A DNA stretch of 42,666 nucleotides from Prevotella sp. (GTDB lineage: Bacteria > Bacteroidota > Bacteroidia > Bacteroidales > Bacteroidaceae). A program made the position numbers and the translations under genes. Of this stretch, positions 14,320 through 22,743 are shown one piece after another. The notes under the pieces were generated by a model. The model saw nothing but the letters and a program-made list of their open reading frames with translations, was not told the DNA's origin and made no database searches. Numbering within the stretch: the stretch's first letter is position 1; every line of letters starts with the position of its first letter. Location of the stretch: contig JAGCNO010000016.1 in assembly GCA_017645905.1 (NCBI GenBank), forward strand, positions 1 to 42,666. The letters are read 5' to 3'.

Positions 14320-15471
14320 TTACGAAAGGAATCCCAGGAGGGCACCGGCGGCAACTGCCGAACCGATAACGCCGGCCACGTTGGGACCCATGGCGTGCAT
14401 GAGCAGGAAGTTGTGGCGGTCGTACTCCAAGCCCATGTTGTGGCTGATGCGGGCGGCCATAGGCACGGCGCTGACACCGGCATTGCCGATGAGCGGGTTA
14501 ATCTTCTTGTCCTTCGACAGGAAGAGGTTCATAATCTTCACAAAGCATACGCCGCTGGCCGAGGCTATGGCGAAGGCAAAAGCACCGATGGCAAAGATGA
14601 ACACGGTGTTCCATGTCAGGAACTCCGAGGCCTGCGTGGAGCAGCCCACGGTGAGGCCGAGCAGCATCACCACAATGTCGTTCAGTGCGGCTCCGGCAGT
14701 CTTGGCCAGACGGGTGGTCTTGCCGCTCTCCTTCAGCAGGTTGCCGAAGAACAGCATACCTAAAAGGGGCAGGGCAGAGGGCACGATGAAGGTAGTTATG
14801 AGCAGACCAATAATGGGGAAGAGGATGCGCTCCGTCTGCGAAACCTCACGGCCAGGCTTCATCTTGATAAGACGTTCCTTCTTGGTGGTGAGCAGTCGCA
14901 TAATGGGCGGCTGGATAAGTGGAACGAGGGCCATGTAGCTATAAGCACACACGGCGATGGCACCCATGAGGTTCGGCGACAGCTTCGAAGAAAGGAAGAT
15001 GGCCGTGGGACCGTCGGCACCGCCAATGATGGCGATACCGGCTGCCTGGTTGGGCTCAAAGCCTAAGGCCAGGGCAATCATGTAGGCACCGAAGATACCG
15101 AACTGTGCAGCAGCACCGATAAGCATCAGCTTCGGGTTGGCCAGCAGGGCAGAGAAATCGGTCATGGCACCGATGCCGAGGAAGATGAGCGGCGGATACC
15201 AGCCCTGGCGTACGCCTTGATAGAAGATGTTTAGCACGGAGTTGTCCTCGTAGAGGCCGATCTCCAGGCCGGCGTCGCCACGGAAGGGAATATTGCCCAG
15301 GATGATGCCCAGTCCGATGGGCACAAGGAGGAGCGGCTCGAAGTCTTTCTTGATGGCAAGATAGATGAATATGGCTCCTACCACAATCATGATGAGGTTG
15401 CCTATCTCGGCATTGGCAAAGCCGGTGTAGGTCAGGAACTCATTGAAGTTATTGGCTATGAATTCAAACAT
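14320..15471 (-). CDS. oadB: Sodium-translocating decarboxylase beta subunit
   Basis: This 383-residue integral membrane protein is the carboxybiotin decarboxylase and Na+ pump of the oxaloacetate / methylmalonyl-CoA / glutaconyl-CoA decarboxylase family. The signature GGADGPTAIFLSSKL near 150-165 holds the Asp implicated in Na+ transport. NAGVSAVPMAARI and AMGPNVAGVIGSAVAAG near the end are also family motifs. About nine or more hydrophobic helices are visible. It starts 6 bp after the biotin carrier gene and forms OadG-BCCP-OadB order. Which acyl substrate is used depends on the alpha subunit, absent from the window. In propionate-forming Bacteroidales it is often methylmalonyl-CoA, so that is my leading inference. 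Confidence 0.93.
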   Translation of the reverse strand: MFEFIANNFNEFLTYTGFANAEIGNLIMIVVGAIFIYLAIKKDFEPLLLVPIGLGIILGNIPFRGDAGLEIGLYEDNSVLNIFYQGVRQGWYPPLIFLGIGAMTDFSALLANPKLMLIGAAAQFGIFGAYMIALALGFEPNQAAGIAIIGGADGPTAIFLSSKLSPNLMGAIAVCAYSYMALVPLIQPPIMRLLTTKKERLIKMKPGREVSQTERILFPIIGLLITTFIVPSALPLLGMLFFGNLLKESGKTTRLAKTAGAALNDIVVMLLGLTVGCSTQASEFLTWNTVFIFAIGAFAFAIASASGVCFVKIMNLFLSKDKKINPLIGNAGVSAVPMAARISHNMGLEYDRHNFLLMHAMGPNVAGVIGSAVAAGALLGFLS

Positions 15472-15477
15472 GTTTCT

Positions 15478-15936
15478 TTATGCTATTGTGAGCAGCACGG
15501 CACCTTCCATCACCGTATCACCCTGTTTAACCGAGATTGACGTCACCTGTCCGGCATAGTCCGACTCAATGTTGTTCTGCATCTTCATGGCTTCGAGTAC
15601 CAGCAAAGTCTCGCCGACGGCGACCGTCTGGCCCGCTTGCACCTTCACGTCGATAATGGTACCAGGCAGCGGGGCCTTCACCGGATTGCCGGCACCAGCA
15701 GGCGCGGCTGGGGCAGCAGGCGCGGGAGCAGCAGCAACAGCAGGAGCTGCTGGGGTAAGAGTGGGAGCCTCAACCTTAGGCTTGCTCATGGTGGGATGCT
15801 TGGCGGCATTAATGGGCTTCTGCAACTCCAGTTCAAACGGGATGCCGTTCACGTTCACTTTGGCAATATTGCCTTCCACTTCGGCGATTTCTACTTCGTA
15901 GTCAACGCCTTTAACTTTATATTTGTAGGTGTTCAT
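15478..15936 (-). CDS. Biotin carboxyl carrier subunit of the decarboxylase
   Basis: This 152-residue protein carries the biotin that shuttles CO2 from the carboxyltransferase to the membrane beta subunit. An N-terminal beta region (1-40) precedes a long Ala/Pro linker (about 55-83) that would give the arm mobility. The lipoyl/biotinyl domain spans 86-152 and its biotin-accepting lysine is K118 in EAMKMQN. Length and layout match gamma/delta-type carriers of sodium decarboxylases rather than fatty-acid BCCP. It sits between OadG and OadB with 24- and 6-bp gaps, confirming its role in the same complex. Confidence 0.93.
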   Translation of the reverse strand: MNTYKYKVKGVDYEVEIAEVEGNIAKVNVNGIPFELELQKPINAAKHPTMSKPKVEAPTLTPAAPAVAAAPAPAAPAAPAGAGNPVKAPLPGTIIDVKVQAGQTVAVGETLLVLEAMKMQNNIESDYAGQVTSISVKQGDTVMEGAVLLTIA

Positions 15937-15960
15937 TGTTATATCGTTATTACGTTATTA

Positions 15961-16983
15961 CTAATGCAACTCTGGGGTTGTCGGGATTTTCGGCGCATTG
16001 TGGTCGGTGGGCACAAAGGGATCGTGCCAGTGGGTCATCTGACTGTACTCGTCGTCCCAGTCTGTGTCTTTCGATCTGATGGTGATGACGCCGCTCTCCA
16101 CGTCGTGCACGTCGTCCTCGTACTGTTTCAGGGCCATGCCGATGACCGCCATGTAGATTTCGAGGTCGATGCCCTTCTTGTCAAGACCCTCCTGCATGAT
16201 ATTACCAGTCTTGTGAGCCACCTCAACGGTCTTCTCCACAGTCTTGGTGATGGGCTTGATGGGATGGGTGTTGGCAACCTTCTTCGCAGTGTCGAGATGG
16301 CGCATGACAATGCCGAACAGGGTGAAGAATATCCAGAGCAGGGCCAGACAGGTGAACACGATGCCCATAGCCATTAATGCCATAGCAAAACCGTGAGGGT
16401 CGCGCTCCTTGAACTGGTCAATCTTCGAAGCGTTGGCCTCGATGGTGTTCTCAATGCCTGGAGTTACATTCTCCGCAGCCATCACCTGCCAGCGGCCATT
16501 TACGCGGGCATAAGACTGGTCGGCAACCAAGGCGGGCACTGATACGGAGTCGATGAGTTCTACGCCGTTACCGTTGTAGAGAGCAATCCAAACAGGCTCT
16601 GAGATGGGAACAGAAAGTGAGAGGTGCAGCTTCCCCTCCGTAGGACGGGAGTTGGTAAATAGCACCAAGTGGCGGCGCGCACCTATCGACGTGCGGTCCT
16701 CGCCACTGGGAATCATGGTCATGAGTTTGATGCGGTCTGGTGCAAAAAGGTTCTTGTCGAGCACACGACGGTCGGTAGTGATGAACATACCGCGCACGTT
16801 GTAGGTAGAGAACGAGGTGTTCTCCAGCTCTATCCATGCTTCGCGCTGTCCAAACTCATCCTGGATGCTGGCAGTGTTGTTGGTCATCACCTCATTGATG
16901 ACGATGTTCTTGGCTCCCTGGCCAAACACCGAGGCAGAGGTAATGAGCAGGATTCCTGTCAGCAGGGGTTTTAGGTGATTCAT
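15961..16983 (-). CDS. OadG-type gamma subunit fused to an N-terminal lamin-tail-like domain
   Basis: OadG subunits anchor and assemble sodium decarboxylases and are usually under 100 residues with one membrane helix. Here the protein is 340 residues. A signal peptide (1-21) is followed by a beta-rich region, about 25-165. It begins NIVINEVMTNN and contains EAWIELENTS, as in lamin-tail (LTD) domains. The membrane helix is at 198-226, followed by a basic/charged cytoplasmic tail (230-340) holding an EIYMAVIGMALKQYEDD helix. The LTD part would be periplasmic. It starts 37 bp after the transporter gene and precedes the biotin carrier by 24 bp. The OadG assignment rests on position and topology; the LTD call is by motif. 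Confidence 0.75.
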   Translation of the reverse strand: MNHLKPLLTGILLITSASVFGQGAKNIVINEVMTNNTASIQDEFGQREAWIELENTSFSTYNVRGMFITTDRRVLDKNLFAPDRIKLMTMIPSGEDRTSIGARRHLVLFTNSRPTEGKLHLSLSVPISEPVWIALYNGNGVELIDSVSVPALVADQSYARVNGRWQVMAAENVTPGIENTIEANASKIDQFKERDPHGFAMALMAMGIVFTCLALLWIFFTLFGIVMRHLDTAKKVANTHPIKPITKTVEKTVEVAHKTGNIMQEGLDKKGIDLEIYMAVIGMALKQYEDDVHDVESGVITIRSKDTDWDDEYSQMTHWHDPFVPTDHNAPKIPTTPELH

Positions 16984-17020
16984 TGATTGTTTACGTGTAT
17001 TATTAGTTTTTATGAGGTTG

Positions 17021-18721
17021 TTATCCGCAGAAGAAGAGCACGATAAGTTGTGCTGTCAATATTCGGAGGAACATTGAAAGGGGATAGACGGTGGAGTAGC
17101 CCAGTGCCGGTGCCTCACGTGAGCAGATGCTGTTCGAGTAGGCAAGTGCGGGCGGGTCGGTATAGGTTCCCGAGAGCATACCGGCGATGGTGAAATAGTT
17201 GAACTTGAACTGCCACCGTGCAATGGGGCCTATAATTAATATAGGTATAACGGTGATGAGGAAACCGGTGAGCACGTAGAGCAGTCCGTCGCCCTCCATC
17301 ACGGTCTCGAAGAATCCTGCTCCAGCCTTGATACCCACCGAGGCAAGGAAAAGCACGAGACCAATCTCGCGCAGCATCATGTTGGCCGACGTGGTGGTGT
17401 AGGTCACGAGCTTTATCTTATAGCCGTAGCGGCCGATGAGAATGGCCACGATGAGCGGACCGCCGGCAATACCGAGCTTCATCAGCGGCATACCGGGGAT
17501 GAAGGGCAGCGAGCCGAAGATGATGCCGAGGAAGATTCCGACAAAGATGGTGGCGATGTTCGGCGCGTTGAGGCGCTTAATGCTGTTGCCCATCTTCGTG
17601 GCCACGCGGTCTACGGCGTCTTCCGGTCCGACAACCATGATCTTGTCGCCCACTTGCAGGGGAAGTCCGGCCGAGGCGAAAAGGTCGATGCCGTGACGGG
17701 TCACGCGGGTGACGTTCACGCCATAGACGCTGGAGAAGTGCATCGAGGCCATCGACTTGCCGTTGATTTCGGGGTTGGTGACGAGGATTCGCTTCGACAC
17801 CAGCGGCTGGTCCTGCTGCTCAAAGTCAATGTCAATCATCGGGCCAATGAAGGCCATGATGGCTTCGTGATCGGCTTCGGCACAGACGATGAGCATCTGG
17901 TCACCCACATGGAAAATAGTGTCGCGGTTGGGGATGCACAGTTCGCCCTCGTGTACGAGGCGTGAAACAACGAAGTCGCGGTTCAGGAAGTTGTGTACCT
18001 GCAGCAGCGTTTTGCCCTCAAGGTATTTGTTGGTTACCTCGAGGTGCATCTTGAAGGGTTTCTTGTCGGCCTTTGTTTCCTCCATGGCGGCCAGTTTCTC
18101 CTCTTCCTTCTCCAGCTTGATTTTGCAGATGTAGCGAATCAGGGCGATGGCTCCGATAATGCCGAGCACGCCGAGCGGATAGGCACAGGCGTATGCCGAA
18201 GCAATTTGCGGGGCATTGGCACCAAACACCGACGTAAGGGCTTCGTTAGCAGCACCAAGACCAGGAGTGTTGGTTACGGCTCCGTAGAGCGTACCTACCA
18301 TCATGGGTAGTGCCGTCGGGTCGCTGGTGTCGAAGAAGATGAAGTAGCAGGCGAACATCACGAGGATGTTGAGCGCGATGGCTGACGCAGCGAGACCGTT
18401 GAGCTTGATACCAGCCTCGCCGAAACTCTCGAAGAAACCAGGTCCCACCTGCAAGCCAATCATAAAGACGAAGAGGATGAGGCCGAAGTCCTGGATGAAC
18501 GTCAGAATATTCGTCGGCGCTGCCTCCATTCCGTAGAAATGGAAGATATGTCCTACAACGATGCCTGCAAAGAGCACGAAGGTGACGCCGAGCGAGATGC
18601 CCAGCACCTTAATCTTACCAAGATAGACGCCGACGGCAATCACAATGGCGTAGAGCAACGCTATGTGTGCCACCGACGTAGTGTTGGTGAAGAGGGATGA
18701 AAGCCATTGGAAGGATTCCAT
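17021..18721 (-). CDS. AspT/YidE/YbjL-type transporter with two RCK_C domains
   Basis: This 566-residue inner-membrane protein has two homologous membrane halves (about 15-200 and 385-566). The pattern [21 protein letters not shown] recurs as [23 protein letters not shown], the duplication of the AspT/YidE family. Between the halves lie two RCK_C (TrkA-C) regulatory domains (about 220-300 and 305-380). The family contains aspartate:alanine exchangers and uncharacterised permeases, so the substrate cannot be named from sequence. It sits 6 bp after valS and just upstream of the decarboxylase genes. That position makes a dicarboxylate or amino-acid exchanger feeding or draining the decarboxylase pathway an attractive but unproven idea. 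Confidence 0.85.
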   Translation of the reverse strand: MESFQWLSSLFTNTTSVAHIALLYAIVIAVGVYLGKIKVLGISLGVTFVLFAGIVVGHIFHFYGMEAAPTNILTFIQDFGLILFVFMIGLQVGPGFFESFGEAGIKLNGLAASAIALNILVMFACYFIFFDTSDPTALPMMVGTLYGAVTNTPGLGAANEALTSVFGANAPQIASAYACAYPLGVLGIIGAIALIRYICKIKLEKEEEKLAAMEETKADKKPFKMHLEVTNKYLEGKTLLQVHNFLNRDFVVSRLVHEGELCIPNRDTIFHVGDQMLIVCAEADHEAIMAFIGPMIDIDFEQQDQPLVSKRILVTNPEINGKSMASMHFSSVYGVNVTRVTRHGIDLFASAGLPLQVGDKIMVVGPEDAVDRVATKMGNSIKRLNAPNIATIFVGIFLGIIFGSLPFIPGMPLMKLGIAGGPLIVAILIGRYGYKIKLVTYTTTSANMMLREIGLVLFLASVGIKAGAGFFETVMEGDGLLYVLTGFLITVIPILIIGPIARWQFKFNYFTIAGMLSGTYTDPPALAYSNSICSREAPALGYSTVYPLSMFLRILTAQLIVLFFCG

Positions 18722-18727
18722 ACTTTA

Positions 18728-21451
18728 CTATTTTTTAAGAGCTGCTAAACTTTCGCGAAGCGAAGCTATCTTCTCCTCGGCGTCGCTCTGCTTCTTGCGC
18801 TCCAGGGCCACAACAGCCTCGGGGGCATTGGCTACGAAACGCTCGTTGGAGAGTTTCTTCTGCACACCCATGAGGAAACCTTCGAGGTGCTTCAACTGAG
18901 CCTCCATCTTCTCAATCTCGGCCTTCACGTCGATGAGGTCACCCAGGGGTACGGCATACTCGTCGGTGCCCACCATGAAGGCACTGGCGGTGGCATCCTT
19001 CTGCTCCACAACGGTGATGGCAGAGAGACCGGCCATCTTCATGATGATGTCGTTGTAAGGCTCGAAGCAGTTCTGGCCAACAGCCTGGAGCTGAAGGCGT
19101 TCCTTAGGTGCAATATTCTTCTGACTGCGAACTGTGCGAACGCCACCGACAACTAACTTCACCTGCTCTATGTCGGCAATGAGAGCCTCTTCCTCAGCGG
19201 ACAGGGGGGCGAGCTTCAGTTCTGAGCGCATGATGCTTTCCCCGGGCTTGCGGTCGTAGAGTGCCTGCCACAGCTCTTCGGTGATGAAGGGCATGAAGGG
19301 GTGGAGCATCTTCAGCAGTGTCTCGAAGAACCGCAGCGTGGCATCGTAAGTCTCTTGGTCGAGAGGCTGCTGCTGTCCGTCGACGTAGGCGGGCTTCACC
19401 ATCTCTAAATACCACTGCGAGAACTCATCCCAGAAGAGCTTGTAGACGGTCATCAGGGCGTCGCTGATGCGATATTTCGAGAAGTGGTCCTTCATCTCGG
19501 CGTCAGCTTGGCGAATCTTGGCGTCCATCCACTTCACTGCTGTCTTGTTTGTTTTTGCTGCAACAGTGTTGCAGCATAGGGAACTGTCGGCGACCTGCCA
19601 GCCCTTGACGAGGCGGAAGGCGTTCCAAATTTTGTTGTTGAAGTTACGGCCTTGCTCACAGAGGGCCTCGTCGAAGAGGATATCGTTGCCGGCAGGGGCG
19701 GAGAGCATCATGCCCATACGCACGCCGTCGGCGCCGAACTTCTCAATCAGCTCGATGGGGTCTGGGCTGTTGCCGAGGCTCTTCGACATCTTGCGGCCCA
19801 GCTTGTCACGCACGATGCCGGTAAAGTAGACATTCTTGAAGGGGAACGTACCCATATACTCCTCACCGGCCATAATCATACGAGCCACCCAGAAGAAGAT
19901 GATGTCAGGAGCGGTCACAAGGTCGCTGGTGGGGTAGTAGTAGTTGATTTCCTCGTTGCCCGGATTACGGATGCCGTCAAAGAGGCTGACGGGCCAGAGC
20001 CACGAGGAGAACCATGTGTCGAGTGCATCCTCGTCCTGCTGCAGGTCGGAGAGCTGCAACTTGTCGTTTCCGCTTTCCTTACGGGCCAGCTCAAGAGCTT
20101 CCTCGGCGGTCTCGGCGACAACGAACTTCTCGTCATCGTAGTAGTACGCCGGAATACGGTGGCCCCACCACAGCTGGCGGCTGATACACCAGTCCTGAAT
20201 GTTCTCTAACCAGTTCTTATAAGTGTTGACATACTTCTGGGGATAGAAGTGCATCTCGCCCTCCATGACGGGTTTCAGGGCAATCTCTGCGAAGTGTTCC
20301 ATCTTCAGGAACCACTGTAGGGAGAGGCGCGGCTCGATGGGCGTGTCGGGGTTACGCTCCGAGTAGCCCACCTTGTTGGTGTAGTCCTCCACCTTCTCCA
20401 TGAGTCCTGCTTCGTGGAGGTCGATGGCTATCTGCCGGCGGCAGTCCATGCGGTCCATGCCAACGTAGATGGGACTCTGGTCAGAGATAGTGCCGTCGGG
20501 GTTGAAGATGTCGATGGTCTCCAGGTTGTGGGTCTTGCCCAGCATGTAGTCATTGGTGTCGTGGGCAGGGGTCACCTTCAGACAGCCCGTACCAAACTCA
20601 ATGTCCACATAGCGGTCCTCGATGACGGGGATGACGCGGTTCACTAACGGGACAATAACCTTGCGCCCCTTCAGCCACTGGTTCTTCGGGTCCTTGGGGT
20701 TGATACACATGGCGGTGTCACCCATGATGGTCTCCGGACGGGTGGTAGCGACGACGGCGTAGTAGCCGCGTTCGTCCTTGTGGATGACGTTGCCTTGGGC
20801 CTCCAGATCATCCAGATTATCCAGACCTTCAGCATTTTCCAGGTAGTACTTCAGGTGGTACAGGTGGCTCTGCTCCTCCTTGTAGATGACCTCCTCGGTC
20901 GAGAGGGCGGTAAGGGCCTTGGGGTCCCAGTTCACCATGCGCAGTCCACGATAGATATAGCCTTTGCGGTAGAGGTCTACGAATACCTTGATGACGCTCT
21001 CAGAGCGCACGGGGTCCATGGTGAAGGCGGTGCGGTCCCAGTCGCAGGAGGCACCCAGTCGGCGCAGCTGCTTCAGGATGATACCACCGTGCTCGTGGGT
21101 CCAGTCCCAGGCGTGGCTGAGGAACTGCTCGCGATTCAGGTCACGCTTCTTGATGCCCTGCTCGGCCAGCTTCTTCACCACCTTGGCCTCGGTGGCAATA
21201 GAGGCGTGGTCTGTGCCAGGTACCCAGCAGGCGTTCTTGCCCTCCATGCGGGCACGGCGGATGAGAATGTCCTGGATGGTGTTGTTGAGCATGTGCCCCA
21301 TGTGGAGCACGCCCGTCACGTTAGGCGGGGGAATGACGATGGTGTAAGGTTCGCGACCGTCGGGCTTCGAACTGAACAGTTTGTTGTCGAGCCAATACTG
21401 ATACCACTTGCCCTCGACTTCGCGGGGGTCGTACTTACTTGCTATTTCCAT
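18728..21451 (-). CDS. valS: Valyl-tRNA synthetase
   Basis: This 907-residue class I synthetase charges tRNA-Val. The HIGH-type motif is [14 protein letters not shown] (about 41-54) and the KMSKS motif is [10 protein letters not shown]. An editing domain lies between them (about 195-345, including [12 protein letters not shown]). The C-terminus (about 845-907) is a coiled coil that grips tRNA, as expected for ValS. The start is the ATG at 21451 with a -7 promoter element 37 bp upstream. Residues about 620-636 ([13 protein letters not shown]) include a palindrome-encoded segment at the entry to the anticodon-binding domain. It is the first gene of a run through the transporter and decarboxylase genes with very short gaps. 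Confidence 0.97.
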   Translation of the reverse strand: MEIASKYDPREVEGKWYQYWLDNKLFSSKPDGREPYTIVIPPPNVTGVLHMGHMLNNTIQDILIRRARMEGKNACWVPGTDHASIATEAKVVKKLAEQGIKKRDLNREQFLSHAWDWTHEHGGIILKQLRRLGASCDWDRTAFTMDPVRSESVIKVFVDLYRKGYIYRGLRMVNWDPKALTALSTEEVIYKEEQSHLYHLKYYLENAEGLDNLDDLEAQGNVIHKDERGYYAVVATTRPETIMGDTAMCINPKDPKNQWLKGRKVIVPLVNRVIPVIEDRYVDIEFGTGCLKVTPAHDTNDYMLGKTHNLETIDIFNPDGTISDQSPIYVGMDRMDCRRQIAIDLHEAGLMEKVEDYTNKVGYSERNPDTPIEPRLSLQWFLKMEHFAEIALKPVMEGEMHFYPQKYVNTYKNWLENIQDWCISRQLWWGHRIPAYYYDDEKFVVAETAEEALELARKESGNDKLQLSDLQQDEDALDTWFSSWLWPVSLFDGIRNPGNEEINYYYPTSDLVTAPDIIFFWVARMIMAGEEYMGTFPFKNVYFTGIVRDKLGRKMSKSLGNSPDPIELIEKFGADGVRMGMMLSAPAGNDILFDEALCEQGRNFNNKIWNAFRLVKGWQVADSSLCCNTVAAKTNKTAVKWMDAKIRQADAEMKDHFSKYRISDALMTVYKLFWDEFSQWYLEMVKPAYVDGQQQPLDQETYDATLRFFETLLKMLHPFMPFITEELWQALYDRKPGESIMRSELKLAPLSAEEEALIADIEQVKLVVGGVRTVRSQKNIAPKERLQLQAVGQNCFEPYNDIIMKMAGLSAITVVEQKDATASAFMVGTDEYAVPLGDLIDVKAEIEKMEAQLKHLEGFLMGVQKKLSNERFVANAPEAVVALERKKQSDAEEKIASLRESLAALKK
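19556..19576. repeat. Palindromic element inside valS (9-bp arms, 3-nt loop)
   Basis: TGCTGCAAC (19556-19564) and GTTGCAGCA (19568-19576) are exact reverse complements around AGT. The segment encodes CCNTVAA in ValS, between the catalytic core and the anticodon-binding domain. Its arm/loop geometry matches the palindromes in truA and recR. A chance coding palindrome cannot be excluded without an alignment. Confidence 0.7.
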
Positions 21452-21487
21452 ATACTATCTATAAGTGTTGCTTTCTTTTTCAGCGTG

Positions 21488-21495
21488 CAAAGGTA
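21488..21495 (-). promoter_or_regulatory. -7 element for valS
   Basis: TACCTTTG on the minus strand ends 37 bp before the valS ATG, the usual distance here. No good TTTG box is seen 19-20 bp upstream. The site lies between the gene and repeat array 2, so the array is upstream of this promoter. Confidence 0.6.
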
Positions 21496-21574
21496 CGAAT
21501 TTTTTCTGATACGGGAATAATTCGTATGTTAATCGGTATTAAAAAAACGTATTCCCAAATCTCCCTCATAGTTT

Positions 21575-21740
21575 AAGCCGTTCTTTCCATGTGAAAAAGC
21601 CGTTCTTTCTACGAGAATAAGCCGTTCTTTCTATGAGAATAAGCCGTTCTTTCTCATCAATTCTCTCGAGAATTTGCAAGAAAAAGCCGTTCTTTCTATG
21701 AGAAGAATCCGTTCTTTCTATCAGAGAAAGCCGTTCAAAG
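21575..21740 (-). repeat. 22-bp tandem repeat array 2 (core GAAAGAACGGCTT)
   Basis: Cores begin (plus-strand AAGCC or AATCC positions) at 21575, 21597, 21619, 21641, 21684, 21706 and 21728. Every step is 22 bp except one of 43 bp, where a unit has decayed into CTCTCGAGAATTTGC. The last unit ends 7-10 bp from the stop of the EEP nuclease gene. Minus-strand units read GAAAGAACGGCTT(A/T)TTC with a variable tail such as TCATA or TCGTA. The array accounts for most of the 293-bp gap; the remainder holds the valS promoter. Confidence 0.9.
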
Positions 21741-21744
21741 TCTA

Positions 21745-22728
21745 TCAGGGATTTATCCTTAGTTTCACCACCAACGGCAGATGGTCGCTGAAAGCAGGGC
21801 GGTAGTTGAATCCGTGGTAGGTGCGCTTCGGCCGTTTGCCTCCGTAGCGCGGCTCATCCTCAAGCAGGAAGGGCGCGTCGTTGATGTATGCCGTGTCCAC
21901 TTTCGTGCTCAGTTCCGGCGACATCAGCACATGGTCTATGCTTCGCCATTCGCCCTCGTAGCGGTAGGTGCCCTTTGCCCCGTGGCTGCCCTGGGCATGG
22001 GCGGTGACGTTCACCAGCCCCTGCTCATCATACAGGCGCATCGTGGGACTGTCGTCGTAGTCGTTGAAGTCGCCGGCCATGATGACCTTTTTCCCGCGGA
22101 GCGATTCCAATAGCGGTAACAGCACCCCGGCCACCTGCCGACGGAAAGGGCGCGATTCTTTCTCGCCGCCGTAACGGCTGGGAGCATGGACCACAAAGAC
22201 ATGGAGCGTGTCGCCGCCGAGGGTCTCGCCCTGCACGTAGAGAATGTCTCGCGTAGGGCGCATGTCTTTGACCAGGGGCACTTCGTAGCTGTCGTAGCAG
22301 ATGGGACGGAACGACGAGGGTTGCCACATCAGGGCAACGTCCAGTCCGCGCACGTCGGGCGACTCGGTCATCAAATATTTGTAGCCTGCATTGCGTAGCA
22401 GCGAACGGCGTGTCCAGTCGTGCATCACCGTGTCGTTCTCAATTTCTACAAGTGCCACCAGGTTGGGCAGGCGGTCGCTACAAGAAAGCAGCTCCTGCCC
22501 TATGTTGTTCAGCTTTCGCCAGTAGCGGCTACGTGTCCAATGTCGAGGAGCGTCGGGCAGAAACTCGTCGTCCTCCTTCAGCGAGTCGTCACGGCAATCG
22601 AAAAGATTCTCGCAGTTCAGCTCGACAAAGGTAAGTGACTGCGAGAAGGCAAATGACAAATGAAAAAAGAGAAATATGGCTACATTAGTTCGCAGGGTAA
22701 TGCCTTTGAATGTAGCCATATTTCTCAT
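21745..22728 (-). CDS. Secreted endonuclease/exonuclease/phosphatase-family protein
   Basis: This 327-residue protein has a signal-like N-terminus (to about residue 29, FAFSQS) followed by an EEP fold. Key motifs are ELNCENLFDC (35-44), LVALVEIEN with the metal-binding Glu, VVHAPSRYGG, AGDFNDYDD (the D-x-N pair) and FSDHLPLVV with the catalytic Asp-His. The family includes secreted DNases and phosphodiesterases; specificity cannot be set. It starts 15 bp after the POT transporter and ends that operon. An 18-bp perfect inverted repeat covers the first codons including the start, so the mRNA may hide its own start site. A second in-frame ATG (codon 4) lies inside the stem. Confidence 0.82.
   Translation of the reverse strand: MRNMATFKGITLRTNVAIFLFFHLSFAFSQSLTFVELNCENLFDCRDDSLKEDDEFLPDAPRHWTRSRYWRKLNNIGQELLSCSDRLPNLVALVEIENDTVMHDWTRRSLLRNAGYKYLMTESPDVRGLDVALMWQPSSFRPICYDSYEVPLVKDMRPTRDILYVQGETLGGDTLHVFVVHAPSRYGGEKESRPFRRQVAGVLLPLLESLRGKKVIMAGDFNDYDDSPTMRLYDEQGLVNVTAHAQGSHGAKGTYRYEGEWRSIDHVLMSPELSTKVDTAYINDAPFLLEDEPRYGGKRPKRTYHGFNYRPAFSDHLPLVVKLRINP
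22669..22726 (-). promoter_or_regulatory. 18-bp perfect inverted repeat over the start codon of the EEP nuclease gene
   Basis: Bases 22669-22686 (GAGAAATATGGCTACATT) and 22709-22726 are exact reverse complements separated by 22 nt. In mRNA the stem begins at the G of the start codon (22728-22726) and covers codons 1-7. This would strongly limit ribosome access unless it is opened by coupling from the upstream gene. The arms code for protein on both sides (NMATF and NVAIF). Confidence 0.75.
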
Positions 22729-22743
22729 TTCCTTGTTATAATT

